This document shows positions 11,474-23,599 of a DNA stretch of 64,000 bases, piece after piece. Origin of the DNA: Plectosphaerella cucumerina. Lineage: Eukaryota > Ascomycota > Sordariomycetes > Glomerellales > Plectosphaerellaceae. The position numbers and the translations under genes are program-made. How positions within the stretch are numbered: the stretch's first letter is position 1; each line of letters starts with the position of its first letter. The stretch is from NCBI GenBank assembly GCA_020746995.1, contig JAGPXD010000002.1, positions 1,054,001-1,118,000 of the forward strand, in the 5' to 3' direction. The notes below the pieces were generated by a model that was not told where the DNA came from, did no database searches, and saw nothing but the letters and a program-made list of their open reading frames with translations.

Positions 11474-13046
11474 CTTTGGTACACTTGCTGTTGACTCGAC
11501 TGTCTGATGCTGCCGCGCTGCTGCTTGCCCGTTCCCCAACCCACCGCGATCAACGCCGATGCTTTATACAATCCGAAAAACCTCTACGCATCGCCTCCCT
11601 CCGTACCGGCATCACCACAGACCCCATCGCAGTGGTGCAATGCACACTTCAACGACGCTCGCTTGCCTCTGTCGATGTATTTCCGTGGAAACGTCTTTCT
11701 CCGGGAACCCTGAGACCTCGCGAGTCGGTACCCAGATTCACGGCAGTCGGTAGCCATGACCGTTTCGGTAGCCGGTCCACGTTCTGATTGGAGCCACCGG
11801 AGCAAGAGCCGCAGAGCGTGGGGTTGCCCGGCCGGGGAGTCGGCGAGCACGTCAGCTGCAACCGCGATGGTATCAGGACCGGACCAAGGCCGGTCGTCGG
11901 AGAACATTGATGATCTTCTGCTCCGTACGTCATGAGGGAATAGCGCTTTGGGGGTCTGTTGCAGAAGTTCACCAACACGGTTCTTCAACGGTCTGCAACA
12001 CCGCTGATGCGTCGTCGCTGGCTGGAGTGATCGTGCTGGGCTCAACTTTAACTCACATCTCCCCTCCCCGCGTGGCTTACTCCCGGCCCACCCCCGGCCA
12101 AAGAAGCCACACATATCCCGAGAACTAGCAGAGGAACTGACGATGGGAAGGTCCGGGGTCGCAAGCCAAGCTTCATGATTGGGGGTTGTCACTTTATTCT
12201 GGAGCGGCCTTATGGCGTCAAGGCCCTGCAGATCACCTCATCGTCAATTCGGCCAGTTCCCGAATTCCGGCCCTCGTGGTTGGTTCATTTTACCGGATTT
12301 CCAATTGATTCTTCAAACAATCGCGTTGCCCTCTAGAATTTGGGCAGCAAAGAGATCCGGAGGCCAAGACAAAAGTCCAGATCTTGCTGTCTGTTCCTCC
12401 CCGACAAATTCTCCGGACCAGGCGTCTGGCCCATTTCTGGTCTGGCCACCCAAAATGCCAGCAACGTTCCATACAAGATCGTCGTGTAAAATCTTGCAGA
12501 GTCGCGCAGGTGAAGAAGGATCTTTTGCTTGAGGCGCCTTCCACCCATCTTCTGCACAGCCCCCCGGCACCGGACAAGATCGTGTTGCAACTTGCGACCA
12601 AGCGGCCGGGTCATTTCCGGTTCTCCTCTGCTTGTTGCTGGGAACAGCCGATCCCTTCCACCTGTTGCTTAGGAAATTCAACGTAAGTGATCACGACGAC
12701 GGATTCATGGGCATCAACGGTTGCGCATATTGGCAAGTACCTAAGGGTAACTAAGTATGCTACCGTGAGATGGACCAGCTGAACAACAAAGCGACCATAA
12801 TGACTAGACTCCCAAAGCCTCGATCCATCCATACCAGATGCAGGCGGTGAAGCCGGTAACCAGATAGAGTCCTCCATAATGACATGTCGAACGGAAGTCA
12901 GAGCTGGGGTCTTGCCAAGGAAACCAGGAACCTGCCGAAGAAGAAGAGAAAGGAAACGTCGGAAAAGCAGACAAACCCCGAGAAAGTGAGGCACCCCTTC
13001 GCGAAGAACCACCAGGAAGTCGCGAAGATGAGAAAAGTCCCCAAGC
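11474..13046. other. Intergenic
   Basis: About 1.6 kb with the permease promoter on one side and the 3' flank of the ABC gene on the other. Open frames here (for example 11584-12192) have no domain or codon-like character. No RNA gene or repeat was recognised. Confidence 0.5.
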
Positions 13047-16000
13047 CTAGTTGCCTCCACTGGTAAGAAGTTGCCGCCCGCGACCGCGGTGAGAGCCTCG
13101 GTATCCACGTCCGCGGCCGCGACCACGCTGCTGCTGCGTCATCTTTTTGGGAGGCCCACACTGAGCGCCCTTGCCTTCCTCCTTGTCAGGCTGCGTTGCT
13201 TGCTTTGCCGGAGCAACAGGTGGAGTCGCAGCCTTCACAACAGGCTGAGACTCTTTGGATTCAGGCTGGGCAATCGCCCTCGAGGCAGGTGGGGTACGTC
13301 GAAGAGGAGGCAGCTCCTTTTTTTCGGAGTCATTCGTGATGACAGGAGCGCTCGGGGGCTTCGGTGCGGTCGGTTCGGTCGGGGTAATCGGGGCTTCGGT
13401 GTCCGGACAGGAGAGAATCGTGGGAATCGTCTTCGGGGGAGGGGGGAGAGTCGATGCAGGGGCCGAGATGCGACGGGGAGACTGAGGTCTCTTGTGTCAG
13501 TGATGCGGTAACAACGCTTGCTTACTCTGAAGAGGAGCTTGCCTGGACAGCAGCATTGTGTCCACCAGTCTTGCCATCAGAGCTCTCGCCACAGCTGTCC
13601 GAGTGTCCAGCGGCCTCGCTCTTCGAGTCGAAGCGGACCGGGGAGGAGCGGGGGTAGCGAATCACGACCTGGGGCTCGTCCTGGGTAACGTCGGTGCGCT
13701 CGCGGTCTCGCTTGTAGGGCTTCATGTAGAGGACGTCGTCGTCATCTAGCGCACATAATTGGATTAGCAAGGAAGGACTGAGTAGCGGTCACGGACATTC
13801 TTACCGGAAGAATCATCCCAAACAGCGCCGCGCTTGGCGCCGGAGGAAGTGGCAGTCGAGGTTTTGCGGTTCCTGTCGATTCCGGTGTGAAGGGTGGCCT
13901 CGGTGGGCGACGAAGAGTCGGCAGCGGGCCGGTAGACCTCGGTATCGGCCGCGACGGGAGTGTTGCGAGGAACACGAGCTCGAAGGGGCGTATCAGACTC
14001 ATACAGGACAGGGCTGAGTGCGAGGGGGCTCTGGACAGCTGGCTGATTGTAGATGGGGAAGATTGCCTTGTTCCGGGGAGTGAACTCGGGGGCATCGGGG
14101 TTGAGGTTGGATCGCTGACTATGCGTCAGCTGCTGACTTTGTCAAGAGAAAGGGGAATCGACTCACCTGTCGAAGCTGCTGGAGCTTGGGCGAGACGGAG
14201 CGGTTCACACCAGAGGCAATGGCTTCGTGGGAGCCGGAGCGGTAGACAGTCCTGTGAGAGGGCCGGGAGAAGCGAGCGTCCTAGTACTCCGCGTACTCCG
14301 AGTTCTCAGTGAGCAGGTCATTGTGAGTGCCCTGGGCCGCGACCTTTCCGCGAGTGAGGAAGACAACGTGATCGGCGCTCTGGACAACAGACGGGTGGCT
14401 CCTGAGAAATAGTTAGTGACAGTTGATGAGTTGAGAAACTCGTGGATTGAAAAACTTACGTGACAACGACAACGGTGCGCTTGCCAAACTCGCGCGTGAG
14501 GGCGCCCCAGACCTTGGCCTCCATGTCGTCGCTGAGCGAGGCGGTGGGGTTGTCCATGAGGAAGATGTCGGGGTGCTGGAGGTACATGTGGGCAATGCCG
14601 AGACGCTGCTGCTGACCGCGGGAAACCTGAAAGTTCTGTTCGCCAAGACGGGTGAAGAAGCCGTTGGGGAAGTCGAGAATCTCATCATAGATGTGAGCGA
14701 GCTTGCAGGCAAACTCAACCTCGGAGGGTGCCACCAGGGAGGTGCTGGACTTGATCGTGCTGAGGACAGTCTCGCCAATAGCAATAGGCTCCTGCGGCAT
14801 GAGCTTGACGCGCTCACAGTATCCTTCGAGCCTGACGTCGCGGATGTCCTGTCCATCAATGCGAATGACACCATCTGTAGCGTCGATAGTTCGGGCGAGC
14901 ATCTTCAGCAGGGCTGACTTGCCAGCTCCAGACTTTCCGACAACGGCGACGATGGATCCACCGGGGAACTCGAGGCAAAGATCGTGGAGAATGTGCTTGT
15001 TGCCGAATCCTCGGAGAGAGACGTGATCGAAGGTGATGGTGCCGTCGATGAGTCGCAGGGGCCTTGCTCCATGACGGTTGACGACGGGCCTCGAATCCCG
15101 CATCCAGTTCATGAGACGCTCGGCCGCAGTAAGATCGTCGGCAAACTTCTTACAGTAGTCCGAGATGTACTTCGTGTTTCTGCCGAGGTACTCCCAGATC
15201 AGGAACAAGACCATGAGGCTGTCGAGCTTCGCTTGGAGGGCCTGCACCGTCACGACAGCAAGACTGGCGCTGATGATGAAGCCAGTCATCAGTGTGGCCA
15301 TGCCGAGATTGTCGAGAATGGAGTGACGCCAGTCGTTCGCATAGAAGTGGTGCGCCTGGCGGCCATCGTGGAAGTTGAGAAGATCCCGCTTGGCAGCACG
15401 CTGGAACTTGACGGCACGGAAGAATCCCAGGGCCGTGAAGTAGAGCGAGAGAGCGACCGTGAGGAACATGATGAGACCTTGCGCAGGCTCGAAAAGAACC
15501 GATAACCAGATGGGGAAGACGGTGAGTTCGACAGCCATAGGGGTGATCGCAAGATACAGCTTTGCCACGTTGGCGAAGATGTCGGCGGCAGAAGAAGATG
15601 TGATATGGTGATCAGGGTACTGTTGCTGATTGAAGATACCAGCGGCGACGGGGAGGCGGTTCTCGAGGTACTGCCATTGGGCCCTGCTCGCAAGCTCGTC
15701 CTTTCTCTCACGGACCTTCTCCACGATGTAGCGGACCATGAAAGTGAGGCAGAAGAGGGAGAGGTACATCCAAGTGCGGAAGACGTAGCCCTGAATGGCC
15801 GAGTCGAGGATCAGGCCAACGAGACTGATAACCAGCATGGTAAGGGCAGAGAGTGCGATGCGAAGCTTCTGAGTGCCGCGGAACTGGAACTTGCTTCCCA
15901 CGGGAACGAACTTGGGCGGGGGGAACACGACGTTGAGGAGCTCCTGGTGAATGTTAGCGATGAATTCCCTTTCGATGAAGCGGCTTCAGCCAGCGACAAC

Positions 16001-16745
16001 ATACCTCTGAGCGGGCGATGTACGTCATCCGATGGGAAGGATCATGAAGAGGGACAGAAAGCTTGCTGATGAGGTTCGAGTCGTCGTCGACGCGGCGCGG
16101 GTGGCGTCGGGCGGTTCTCCTGTTGGGGACATGCGGGCTCCTCCTGGCACCGGGGAACAAGAGACTCTGGTGCTCCTCATCATGGGGGTTTCGGGACCAT
16201 CGACGTTGAAGAGCTCCCAAGAGATGAAGAGCGGCAGCGGTGTGGACGCAACCGACCCGAAGGGCAGCGAAGACAAGTTGGCCAAACCTGAGGGGCAGAT
16301 CGTCCATGTCGGAGAGGATGGCGAGCATGATGATAAACTCGGCAGTGGCGACCGAGTACCAGGCCAAGCGAAGGGTGGTGTACTCTGTCAGGCCGCGGCT
16401 GCTGATGATGGGACGCCAGTAAGCGGAGAAGAAGAAATTGAGGGCACAGGCGAGGTAGCTGGTGCTGTATTCGTTGACGGGGGAGTGGGTAGGGAAGAAG
16501 ACGCCCGAGACGAGTACGAAGAGGCACTCGGTCAGGTAGGTCAGGGCGAAGAGATGGGGGAGGTAACCGGCGAAAGAACGGTGGGTGAAGCGGCGGTAGT
16601 AGGCGGTGACCGAGTCAACGAAAGTCTTGTCCTTGAGCTGCTTGACGGTGGAGCGGTACTCGTTGATACCGGCGAGGATGGAGTAGACGAGAAGGCAGAG
16701 GGTATAGGCGAGGCTCAACTTCGCAAGGAAGTCAAAGGTCGCCAT
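13047..16745 (-). CDS. HMT1/ABCB6-type ABC transporter with in-frame TAG
   Basis: Half-size ABC protein. Exons 16005-16745, 14460-15943, 14167-14401, 13805-14114, 13543-13745 and 13047-13481 keep one frame for 1,135 codons except a TAG at 14281-14283. Termination there gives 781 aa. Order: N-terminal extra membrane domain (about five helices), six-helix core, nucleotide-binding domain with Walker A GKSGAGKS, signature VSRGQQQR and Walker B IFLMDNPTAS, where Asn replaces the catalytic Glu, and a switch segment VTSHPSVV. Past the TAG the frame goes on as DARFSRPSHRTVYRS, then a Ser/Pro/Asp-rich tail ending in an Arg-Gly-rich stretch. The last intron (13482-13542) fits best as GC-AG (CAG|GCAAGC). 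The known family moves thiol conjugates or metal-related cargo into vacuole or mitochondria. An ATG at 16766 is an alternative start. Confidence 0.8.
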
Positions 16746-17471
16746 GGTGGGCGGAGGGGACGTCATCAGACGTGCGTTAGAGACGCAGGTTGAACGATGG
16801 GGAAAGATGGATGCCAGACGGCTTGATGGCCTCCAGAGATGATGCCCTGGAGGAGTAGAGAGAGGATGTGATGGTTGTTCGATGGAGGAGTGCTGCGAAG
16901 CTGGGGTGTAGAGAGGGGAGTGGGAGAAGGGTTGGTCGCGAGCGAGTTTTTCTCGCAGGAAAGACCAAGGGAAGGGCAGCTGGGAGGGCAATAGTGCATG
17001 CCGAGGCTTGCGGCTGCCTCGACACCTCGATCTTGATGCTCAAGGGCACAGTAAAGCGGAGACATGGCCCCCGTCAGCTTGGAGTCGTCCTATCACGTCG
17101 CAGCGTGGCATATATCGCGAGGAAGGAGTGACCCGCGTCGTGTGGGTGAGGTCACTCCATGGCCACACCTGCCTCGATCGACACCTCAGCCTGCACAAGC
17201 TCGGGAAGGCGCGGTCGATATTGGCAAGGCACTTGCCTTCCTCGCAGCTGTATCCCATCCGCATAGTCGTCAGTGCAGAGTGTGGTGAGAATACTTACCT
17301 TGACGGTCACGCCGAGTTGAGACTGCATTAGGACCTGTAATGTATTCGTGAAATGAATCTCTATGGATGTCCATCATCAATCGTTGCAAAGGGGGTCCCT
17401 TTGTCCTTTCATGCCCGCCTGACCATCATGATGGGCCAGGACATACTTCCGTTCCGTCATGACCTGCGTGC
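16746..17471. other. Intergenic
   Basis: Promoter and 5' UTR of the ABC gene and the 3' flank of SGT2. Overlapping short frames show no domain. Nothing else is recognisable. Confidence 0.5.
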
Positions 17472-18630
17472 CTACTGCTGGCCGGCACCACCGCTGCCAC
17501 GTCCGGCACCAGGGCCATCGGGGCCGCCGGGAGCACCAGGAGCACCACCAGCACCGCCCATCATGTTCCTTGCCCTAGATAAGGTCAGTAAAAGGCTCCC
17601 CCACGGGTCTGAACTCCACTTACATATCAGCAATGTTGGGGTCCTGCATCAGGCTGCCCAGGTCAGGCATGCCACCACCGCTGCCAAACGAGTCGGCCAT
17701 CTGCCTCAGCCTCGGGTTGCTCATGAGGTTGTTCATCATGTCCGGGTTGCTCATCAGGTTCTGAGCCATGCTGGCGAACATGGGGTTGTTCATGATGGCG
17801 CTGAAGTCGGGCATGCCACCGGCACCGCCGCCGCCGCCGCCGAGCATGCTGGCGAGGCTTCCGAGGTCAGGCATGCCGCCTGCACCCGCACCCCCAAGGC
17901 CGGGGCTGGTGCTCCTTGCGGTCTCAGCACCCTCAACCTCGAGCTCCTCGACGCGGCGCTTGGCCGTCTCGTAGCCCTTGCGCATGGCATCGCTGCCGCC
18001 GTTGCCCTCGGCATCAATACCCTTCTGGTAAGCCTCCATGGCACCACGGGCATCGCCAAGCGCGAAGCGGGCAAGGCCCAGGCGCGACCAGGCCTTGGTG
18101 TACTTGGGGTCGAGAGTGGTGGCGGCCTCGGCGTCGGCGCGGGCAGACTCGTGGTCGCGGGCGGCGCTGTGAGCGGCGGCGCGGTTCGACAGGTAGACGG
18201 CGTTGCCGGGCGTCAGGGCCAGAGCCTGAGTGTACAGATCGACAGCTGAGGCGTAGTCCTTGGAGGCGATGGCAGCATTGCCGCGGCTCTTGAGGGCCTC
18301 AGCCTGCTTCTTCTGGTCCTCGGTGGGCTCGCCGCTGGGGGCGGCATCGGCAGGAGCCGAGGAGCTACCGGTGGTCGAGGTGTTGGCGGACCCGGAAGCG
18401 TTCTTCAGCTTCTCGTACACTCCGTAGATTTGGAGCAGGTTTTGCGAACCGACGGCGTCGGTCAGCGCCTTCTTGTCGGAGGGGTCGACGTTGAAGGAGT
18501 CGGCAATGCACTGGACGGCGACATCGATCGAGTCCTTGTCGTCGGCAGGCAGGGTACCGTCAGAGACAGAGGAGGAGAGGAAGTCGCAGATCGCGAGCGC
18601 GAGGCGCTGCTTGGATGTGGTGGCCTGCAT
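17472..18630 (-). CDS. SGT2: Sgt2/SGTA co-chaperone
   Basis: Cytosolic TPR co-chaperone that hands tail-anchored membrane proteins to the GET pathway and binds Hsp70/Hsp90. Exons 17624-18630 and 17472-17574 join in frame to 369 aa. Residues 1-70 match the SGTA dimerisation region that binds Get5 (LALAICDFLSSSVSDGTL). Three TPRs occupy about 105-220 (GNAAIASKDYASAVDLYTQAL, VYLSNRAAAHSA, AWSRLGLARFALGD). The C-terminal half is Gly/Met/Asn-rich with repeated NNPMF, MSNPDMM and MSNPRLR motifs, the client-binding part. A 49-nt intron interrupts the last residues, giving a Gly/Pro/Ala-rich tail ending GAGQQ. Length and domain order agree with the family (about 340-370 aa). Confidence 0.95.
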
Positions 18631-19356
18631 GATCCCGTCGCGTCAGTCGCAAGTCTCCAATGAGGGGTCAAGTTTGATGAGGGGCAACGCCACCCATGAA
18701 GCAAATGGGAAACATGTCAGTCAGAAAGCAGGAGGTTCATACCATCTTGAGAAGTTGTTTGAGGGTATTCGGAAGGATATTGTCACTGTGTAGGGAATGA
18801 TCCTCGGAGGCTCGAGGTGTGTGGTGTAGGGAGGTAGGCAGGCAGTGTACGTATCGGCCTTCTTTGAAGGTCGGTCGGTATCGGTGGCCAATGGATCCGC
18901 GGAGGAGGAACCGTTAGGCTGGAATCTTCCATCTTTGCTGTGGACGTCCGTGCGTCATGGTGCTCTGAATGGGGCTTAGCGCCATCGGCATCAGCCAGGC
19001 ACGGTGGGTTGGACAAGGACATGTGAAGAGGAGAACGACTCTTCAGCAATACCTCGAGACTTTTACTCATCACCAGGGCCCGGGGTTTAGGACGTGAGGA
19101 TATACATTGAAGCGAGAGTGAGGTGACGTGGGAAATCAAGTCATCATATTCGTGTCTGGCTCTTCTCTTCTGCCTAGCTAAGTGGATGAGGAGAGGTAAA
19201 GGGGGGAGGAAGAGGACTGCAAAAGCTTCCCAACACATCCAGCCCTGGTCATATCCACGATCCAAACCCTTTGCGCCCGGCGTCCATATCCCGCCATGCC
19301 ATGCTTGCGACGCTTCACTAAATCAAATCCATAAACACCACATCGCCGTGTGGCTC
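18631..19356. other. Intergenic
   Basis: SGT2 promoter and 3' flank of the RING-CH gene. The 160-codon frame at 18783-19265 on the minus strand has no domain and starts in repetitive Pro/Arg/Leu composition; I do not call it. Confidence 0.5.
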
Positions 19357-20936
19357 TTAGGGCTTGCTGGCGCCCGGCTTCTCGTTCTTGGCCTTCTTCC
19401 TGTCAAAATTCTGAACCCTCCGGTAGGACTTGGCCTCTGCCCTTCGGTACTTGACGTATAGCCGGAAAAAGTCCCTGACCACAACGTAAAGGGCACCACC
19501 AGCGAGGCTGCGTCCCCAGACTTGCTGCAAAAGACCCACTCTGCCAACGAAGTTGCCGGCCGGCATGGTCGTGAAACGCTTTGGCAATATCAGCCTGAGA
19601 AGCTCTCCGGTAGTCGCAGCGAAGACTGGAAGCAGGAGATCGGCTGTGACGGCGCTAGACAGTCCCAGCAGTGCCGTGCCGAGATCCCAGTTGACGTTGC
19701 CAGCCGGCTGGGCCGCAGGCTCTGGCGGGGGTGCCGCAGGCTGTACGACTGGGGCTGGCGCCCCAACGTCGATGAGGAGAGGCGCTTCGTCTTCCACTTG
19801 CTGATCGTCATCGTCATTGTCCTCTTCTTCCGAGTCATCTTCCTCCTCCGCAGCTGCCTCCGCCTCTTGCTGCTCCAGAAGAGCCTCCTGCTGCTCGAGA
19901 GCCTCTTCCAGGTGCGCCAGCTGTTCCTCTAGTATGAGGCGCTCCGCTTCGGCCCCTTCAGCCCCCTCACCACCCTGGGCGTTGAGCGCGATGTGGTTGT
20001 GGTTGTGATTGTGGTGGTGACGGCCTTCGTCCATTCCTTCCTGTTGGATCTCAAACTCAATATCCACATCTGGAATGTCCAGGAGCTCGATGGCAATGTC
20101 GAGCAGCCCAACAAGGCCGCCGCCGCCGCCTCCACGGTCTCGCTGCGGTCCTCGCTGGGCTCCACGCTGGCCCTGTCTCCGTTCCTGGCGAGGGGGAGGA
20201 TCGGGAAGACCAGCCGCTTTCCTCTCAAATCGGACTTCGTGCGGGCGGATGAAAACATCCCAAAGTCCGCGGTAGATTTGCTGTATGTATGGGATCGCGC
20301 AAAGGGCGGCTCGCGGTGACGGCGCGGCAGAGAAGAACTCGTCGTCGTAGAGGGATAAACCGATGCTATACTGTAAAACGCGCCAGTCAGCTGGGTCCGT
20401 TGTGGTTCCAAGCTAACACTTACGGCAAAGGCGATAGGGTTGATGATGCGCCTGCTGATCCCAGGCAACGACTGGGTCAAGACCATGACTGGAGCCACAG
20501 TGGGCAGGAGGAGGAAGTGCCAATCCCAGCCCTGTTGCTTCAAGAAGCGTTGTGTCGCTTCCTGCCCGGCGAAAGCCCTGAAGGCTAAGACGCCGTAGGC
20601 GGAGAGCCCGACCAGAGTGCCCCCGAGAGAGCCCAGGCCGAGAACAGCTGGTGAAAGACGTGCGAATGTCTTGAATATGGTGTCGTGGATTGGAACCAGT
20701 GCGCCGAGCGGTTGCTGCACGTTGAATTTGGTCTTGCACACCGGGCACTGGTAGGCCTTGCGCTCTCGGTCGAGCTCGTTGATGTACATGAGCAGGCAGG
20801 CATGGTGGCCTTCGACGCTGCATGGGCAGGGCTTGACCCAGTCGTCGGAGGGTTCTTCGTCGCTGAGGCAGACGAAGCAGCGACCCGGAGCGCTGCTCGC
20901 TGACGCGGGGGTCGCGGTCGGATGTTCGGCTGCCAT
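19357..20936 (-). CDS. RING-CH (MARCH-type) membrane E3 ubiquitin ligase
   Basis: Predicted membrane ubiquitin ligase. Exons 20424-20936 and 19357-20370 join in frame to 508 aa. A RINGv domain sits at the N-terminus (about residues 15-75): CFVC, CPC, HHAC and CPVC supply the C4HC3 zinc ligands. Two hydrophobic segments follow (about 85-115 and 135-155) and more near the C-terminus (about 415-445). Between them is a long charged linker with a His/Asn repeat (HHHNHNHNH), a Glu/Gln-rich predicted coiled coil and a strongly acidic run. Known: MARCH-type ligases ubiquitinate membrane proteins in ER, Golgi or endosome; the target here is unknown. The ATG at 20936 is chosen because the longer upstream frame begins at TTG and is low-complexity. 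Confidence 0.87.
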
Positions 20937-21806
20937 CGCGGCTGCAATCAGGCAGTCGATGGAATCAATGGCAGAGGACGGATGGAGCGGCGCGAAGGTC
21001 GTGACTGGGAGCGAACATAGCAGATGAAGTCTCAAGATTAAGTTAAGGTGCGAAAGGAGAAAAGAATGAGGGTATCGCCGGTAAGTTTTGGTAGGAGGGT
21101 TGTGGGAGGTTGGGAGAGGTCGCGCAAACGGAAACGCCTCGCGACGAAAGAAGAGCGCAGTTGCTTGCTGCCGCCGCCAGTGCTGCGATGGATGCTTGCC
21201 AGGCAAGTGGAAGCAAAGCTGTCTTGCCCGTGTGACATCAGCAGGAGCCCGGCAAACGGGCCCCTGCCCCGCCTGCCCCCACTATCTATTTTCGCCTAGC
21301 GCGTTGATGATCGGGCTGGGCTGAAAAAGCATCCAGCAAGCCTTCACGGTTAAGAAGAGGAAGTGAAGCATGGAAAATCGAGCCTCATGGGATCATAGGA
21401 ATATTACTTAGTGCCTTCTAGGTACAAATTCCAAAATCCATGATGTCTTCTGGTTCACAACAGAGCCTACGGAGGCTCCACCCACCAGTTTCGCTTTTGA
21501 GGGACCGTCCCAACAATTGCGCCAAATCAGTCAACGACATCTGCCACCACAAACGCCACCCATCACGACCTGAGGCGCTCCGGCATGAAGGTTCATGGCT
21601 CGGGTCGAAACAAACACAAAGGAAAATCTCACAAGGACAAGAAGGAAGGTGAAAAAGTTTCGATATTATCGAGTCGAGGCCAGGGATGACCTGATGCTTG
21701 CCGTCTCCGACAACACATGTGAGGTCATGCCATCCTCGGGCGTTTTTTTGATGGGAGGAGTTGCGCAGGAGGCACTTGCATGGTGCCCCGGCTCGATGCC
21801 GCAATC
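20937..21806. other. Intergenic
   Basis: Promoter and 5' UTR of the RING-CH gene and 3' flank of the acidic-protein gene. Nothing else is recognised. Confidence 0.5.
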
Positions 21807-23599
21807 CTACAAATGGAGCTGATTGACATCGGAAATGCTCCTGTGCCTTTTGTGGCCATTCGTGTGCTCGCTGGAAGCCTTGCGCTTTGCCGACGCCGTC
21901 TCCAGGGGGCTGCGGGTGAATTCCTGAACGTTGCGCTTCTGCCGCCTCATCGGGGTCAGGGGAACGGCGGCCGTCTCGAAGCGATCGGACTTGATGCCTC
22001 TCAGTGCCGTGTAGTTGTATGGGCTGCTGAAAGCCAGCGAGTCCTGGGTCGCCTTCTCGCTGAGGATCAGCCGTTGATTGATCTGGTCACGACGGAAGGC
22101 GCCGACGTTGCTGGCGTTGATGTGCGACAGCATCTCGACATCGCTCGAGGCCGTCACAGGGCGCGCTGGGGTAGACTGGATCGCGTCGCTGCGACACCAG
22201 GCGTCGATGTCGTCGTCTTCTTCGACCGGGCCATCAAAGGTGAGGAAGTCGTCAATGTCAAGACTTCGCTCGGCGTCGTCTTCATCGCCGTCCGGAATGT
22301 CGGAGCTCTCATCCGCCTCAGAAGGGAAGGGGAAGAAGGCCTCGGCAGGCCCCATTGTCTGGGTGGTGAGGAAGTCACCAAAGTCCGCGCTGGTCGAGTA
22401 CATGGCGCTCATCATGATGTGAGCAGAGCTGCCGACCATGGGGCTCGACTGCATGTTGAACTGGGGCATATTGAATTGCTCGGGGGAGAGATCCAGATGG
22501 CGGCGTCGGTGGGGGGTAAAGATCATCATCTTCCTTGTGATGGGGTTCACGACAGCAATCGGCTTCCTGTCCGAGCTGTCAAGATTGAAGCGCCCACGAC
22601 GAGGCTGGCCACGGAGGACCTTGACTGGCTCGGCGTCCGAGTCGTCTGAATGCTGCACCGTGGAAGGCCGGCGCGTCTTGCGGCGGATGGGAGGCGCTGG
22701 CATGTCATCATCATCTTCTGTGGTTTCGCCGTCCGCTGAAGATGTAGGGTTAGCATAAAGGCTCTGGTGATGTGCAGTTGATCACACCACTCACTCTCGT
22801 AGCCATCGAGCTCCTGTACTTCGCTCTCGATGTGGTCCTCGACAGCGGCAGGAACAAGCTCGGCAGGTTCCTGGAGGGGGAAGGGTGTGCCGACAGGGGT
22901 ACTGTCGTCTTCGAGCTCTTGGATAATGGCTCGCACCTCGGCGTCGTTGCTGGGGGTGTACTCGTACACGCCATGGAAATCCCAGAAGGTTCCGGAGGCC
23001 GTCGAGCTTGTATCATCATCGTCGTTCTCGATCTCGCGGCGGAAGGAAGGATCCAGTGTGTTTTGATCGACAAACAGATCGGGAAAGAAATCGGCATGGT
23101 CATCCTCTGTCTCGGTAGAGTCCGAGTCACTAGATGGTACGTTGGCGAACCGCACATGGCGTTCGTGAGAAACGCGGTGTGAGGTGGCGTGGTTGTCCGA
23201 GCTGATGTTCTCGTCAACCTCGGAGACAATGCCGTCCCAGCTGCCGTCATCATCGACATCAGCCTCTGCAGGCTCGAGGTCAAGGTCGTCGTCGCTGTCA
23301 TCATCGTCGTCGTCGTCATCATCATCCGCGACGTATGTCTCTTCGTCTGCGACTTCTGGCTCCGGCCGAGGAGTGCCGAGGGGCGTATCAACAGTAGCCC
23401 CACGGGTTATGATGTGTTCCTCCTCGGCCGCGTCTACATCTTCCTCGTCGTCATCTTCCGAATCGGTAATGTCTTCGACGGCTGAATAGCCGCCATCGTC
23501 GGAAAGGTCGAGGGAGGACGACGAAGTCGATGTGTCTGAGTTCCGGCGCTTGGAAATCTTGCGAGACACCGCAGACTTGGGTCGAACGTTGCGTGGCAT
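21807..23599 (-). CDS. Acidic, probably nuclear hypothetical protein
   Basis: No family recognised. Exons 22795-23599 and 21807-22735 join in frame to 577 aa (59-nt intron, YE|TDGETTEDDDD). The first 270 residues are very acidic, with an uninterrupted run of ten Asp encoded by a GAC/GAT repeat, many Ser/Thr, and a conserved-looking block TFWDFHGVYEYTPSNDAEVRAIIQELEDDSTP. The second half has an RRxRRP stretch, KPIAVVNPITRKMMIFTPHRRR, an Asp-rich FLTFDG segment and a C-terminal basic cluster KRKASSEHTNGHKRHRS that looks like a bipartite nuclear signal. Composition and basic clusters suggest a chromatin- or transcription-linked protein, but this is inference. The ATG at 23599 is the first in frame; the upstream extension starts at TTG. 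Confidence 0.75.

Noticed and set aside
13489..13525. 37-nt GT-AG intron in the ABC tail (SSSSE|PQSPRR)
   Set aside because: The frame fits, but it is shorter than any other intron here; the 61-nt GC-AG alternative has a CAG acceptor, a well-placed CACTGAC branch site and the same donor type as two other introns.
13047..14280. ABC tail as a separate downstream gene
   Set aside because: No ATG opens the frame after the TAG before deep in the tail, and intron phases continue those of the ABC gene.
18783..19265. 160-codon minus-strand frame between SGT2 and the RING-CH gene
   Set aside because: No domain, low-complexity Pro/Arg/Leu composition and a position fitting promoter/UTR.
21780..22649. 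289-codon plus-strand frame
   Set aside because: Antisense to the acidic-protein gene; arises from codon bias of the real strand.
23580..23596. TATATAA next to the acidic-protein ATG as a TATA box
   Set aside because: It ends only a few bases before the start codon, too close to act as a TATA element for that ATG.
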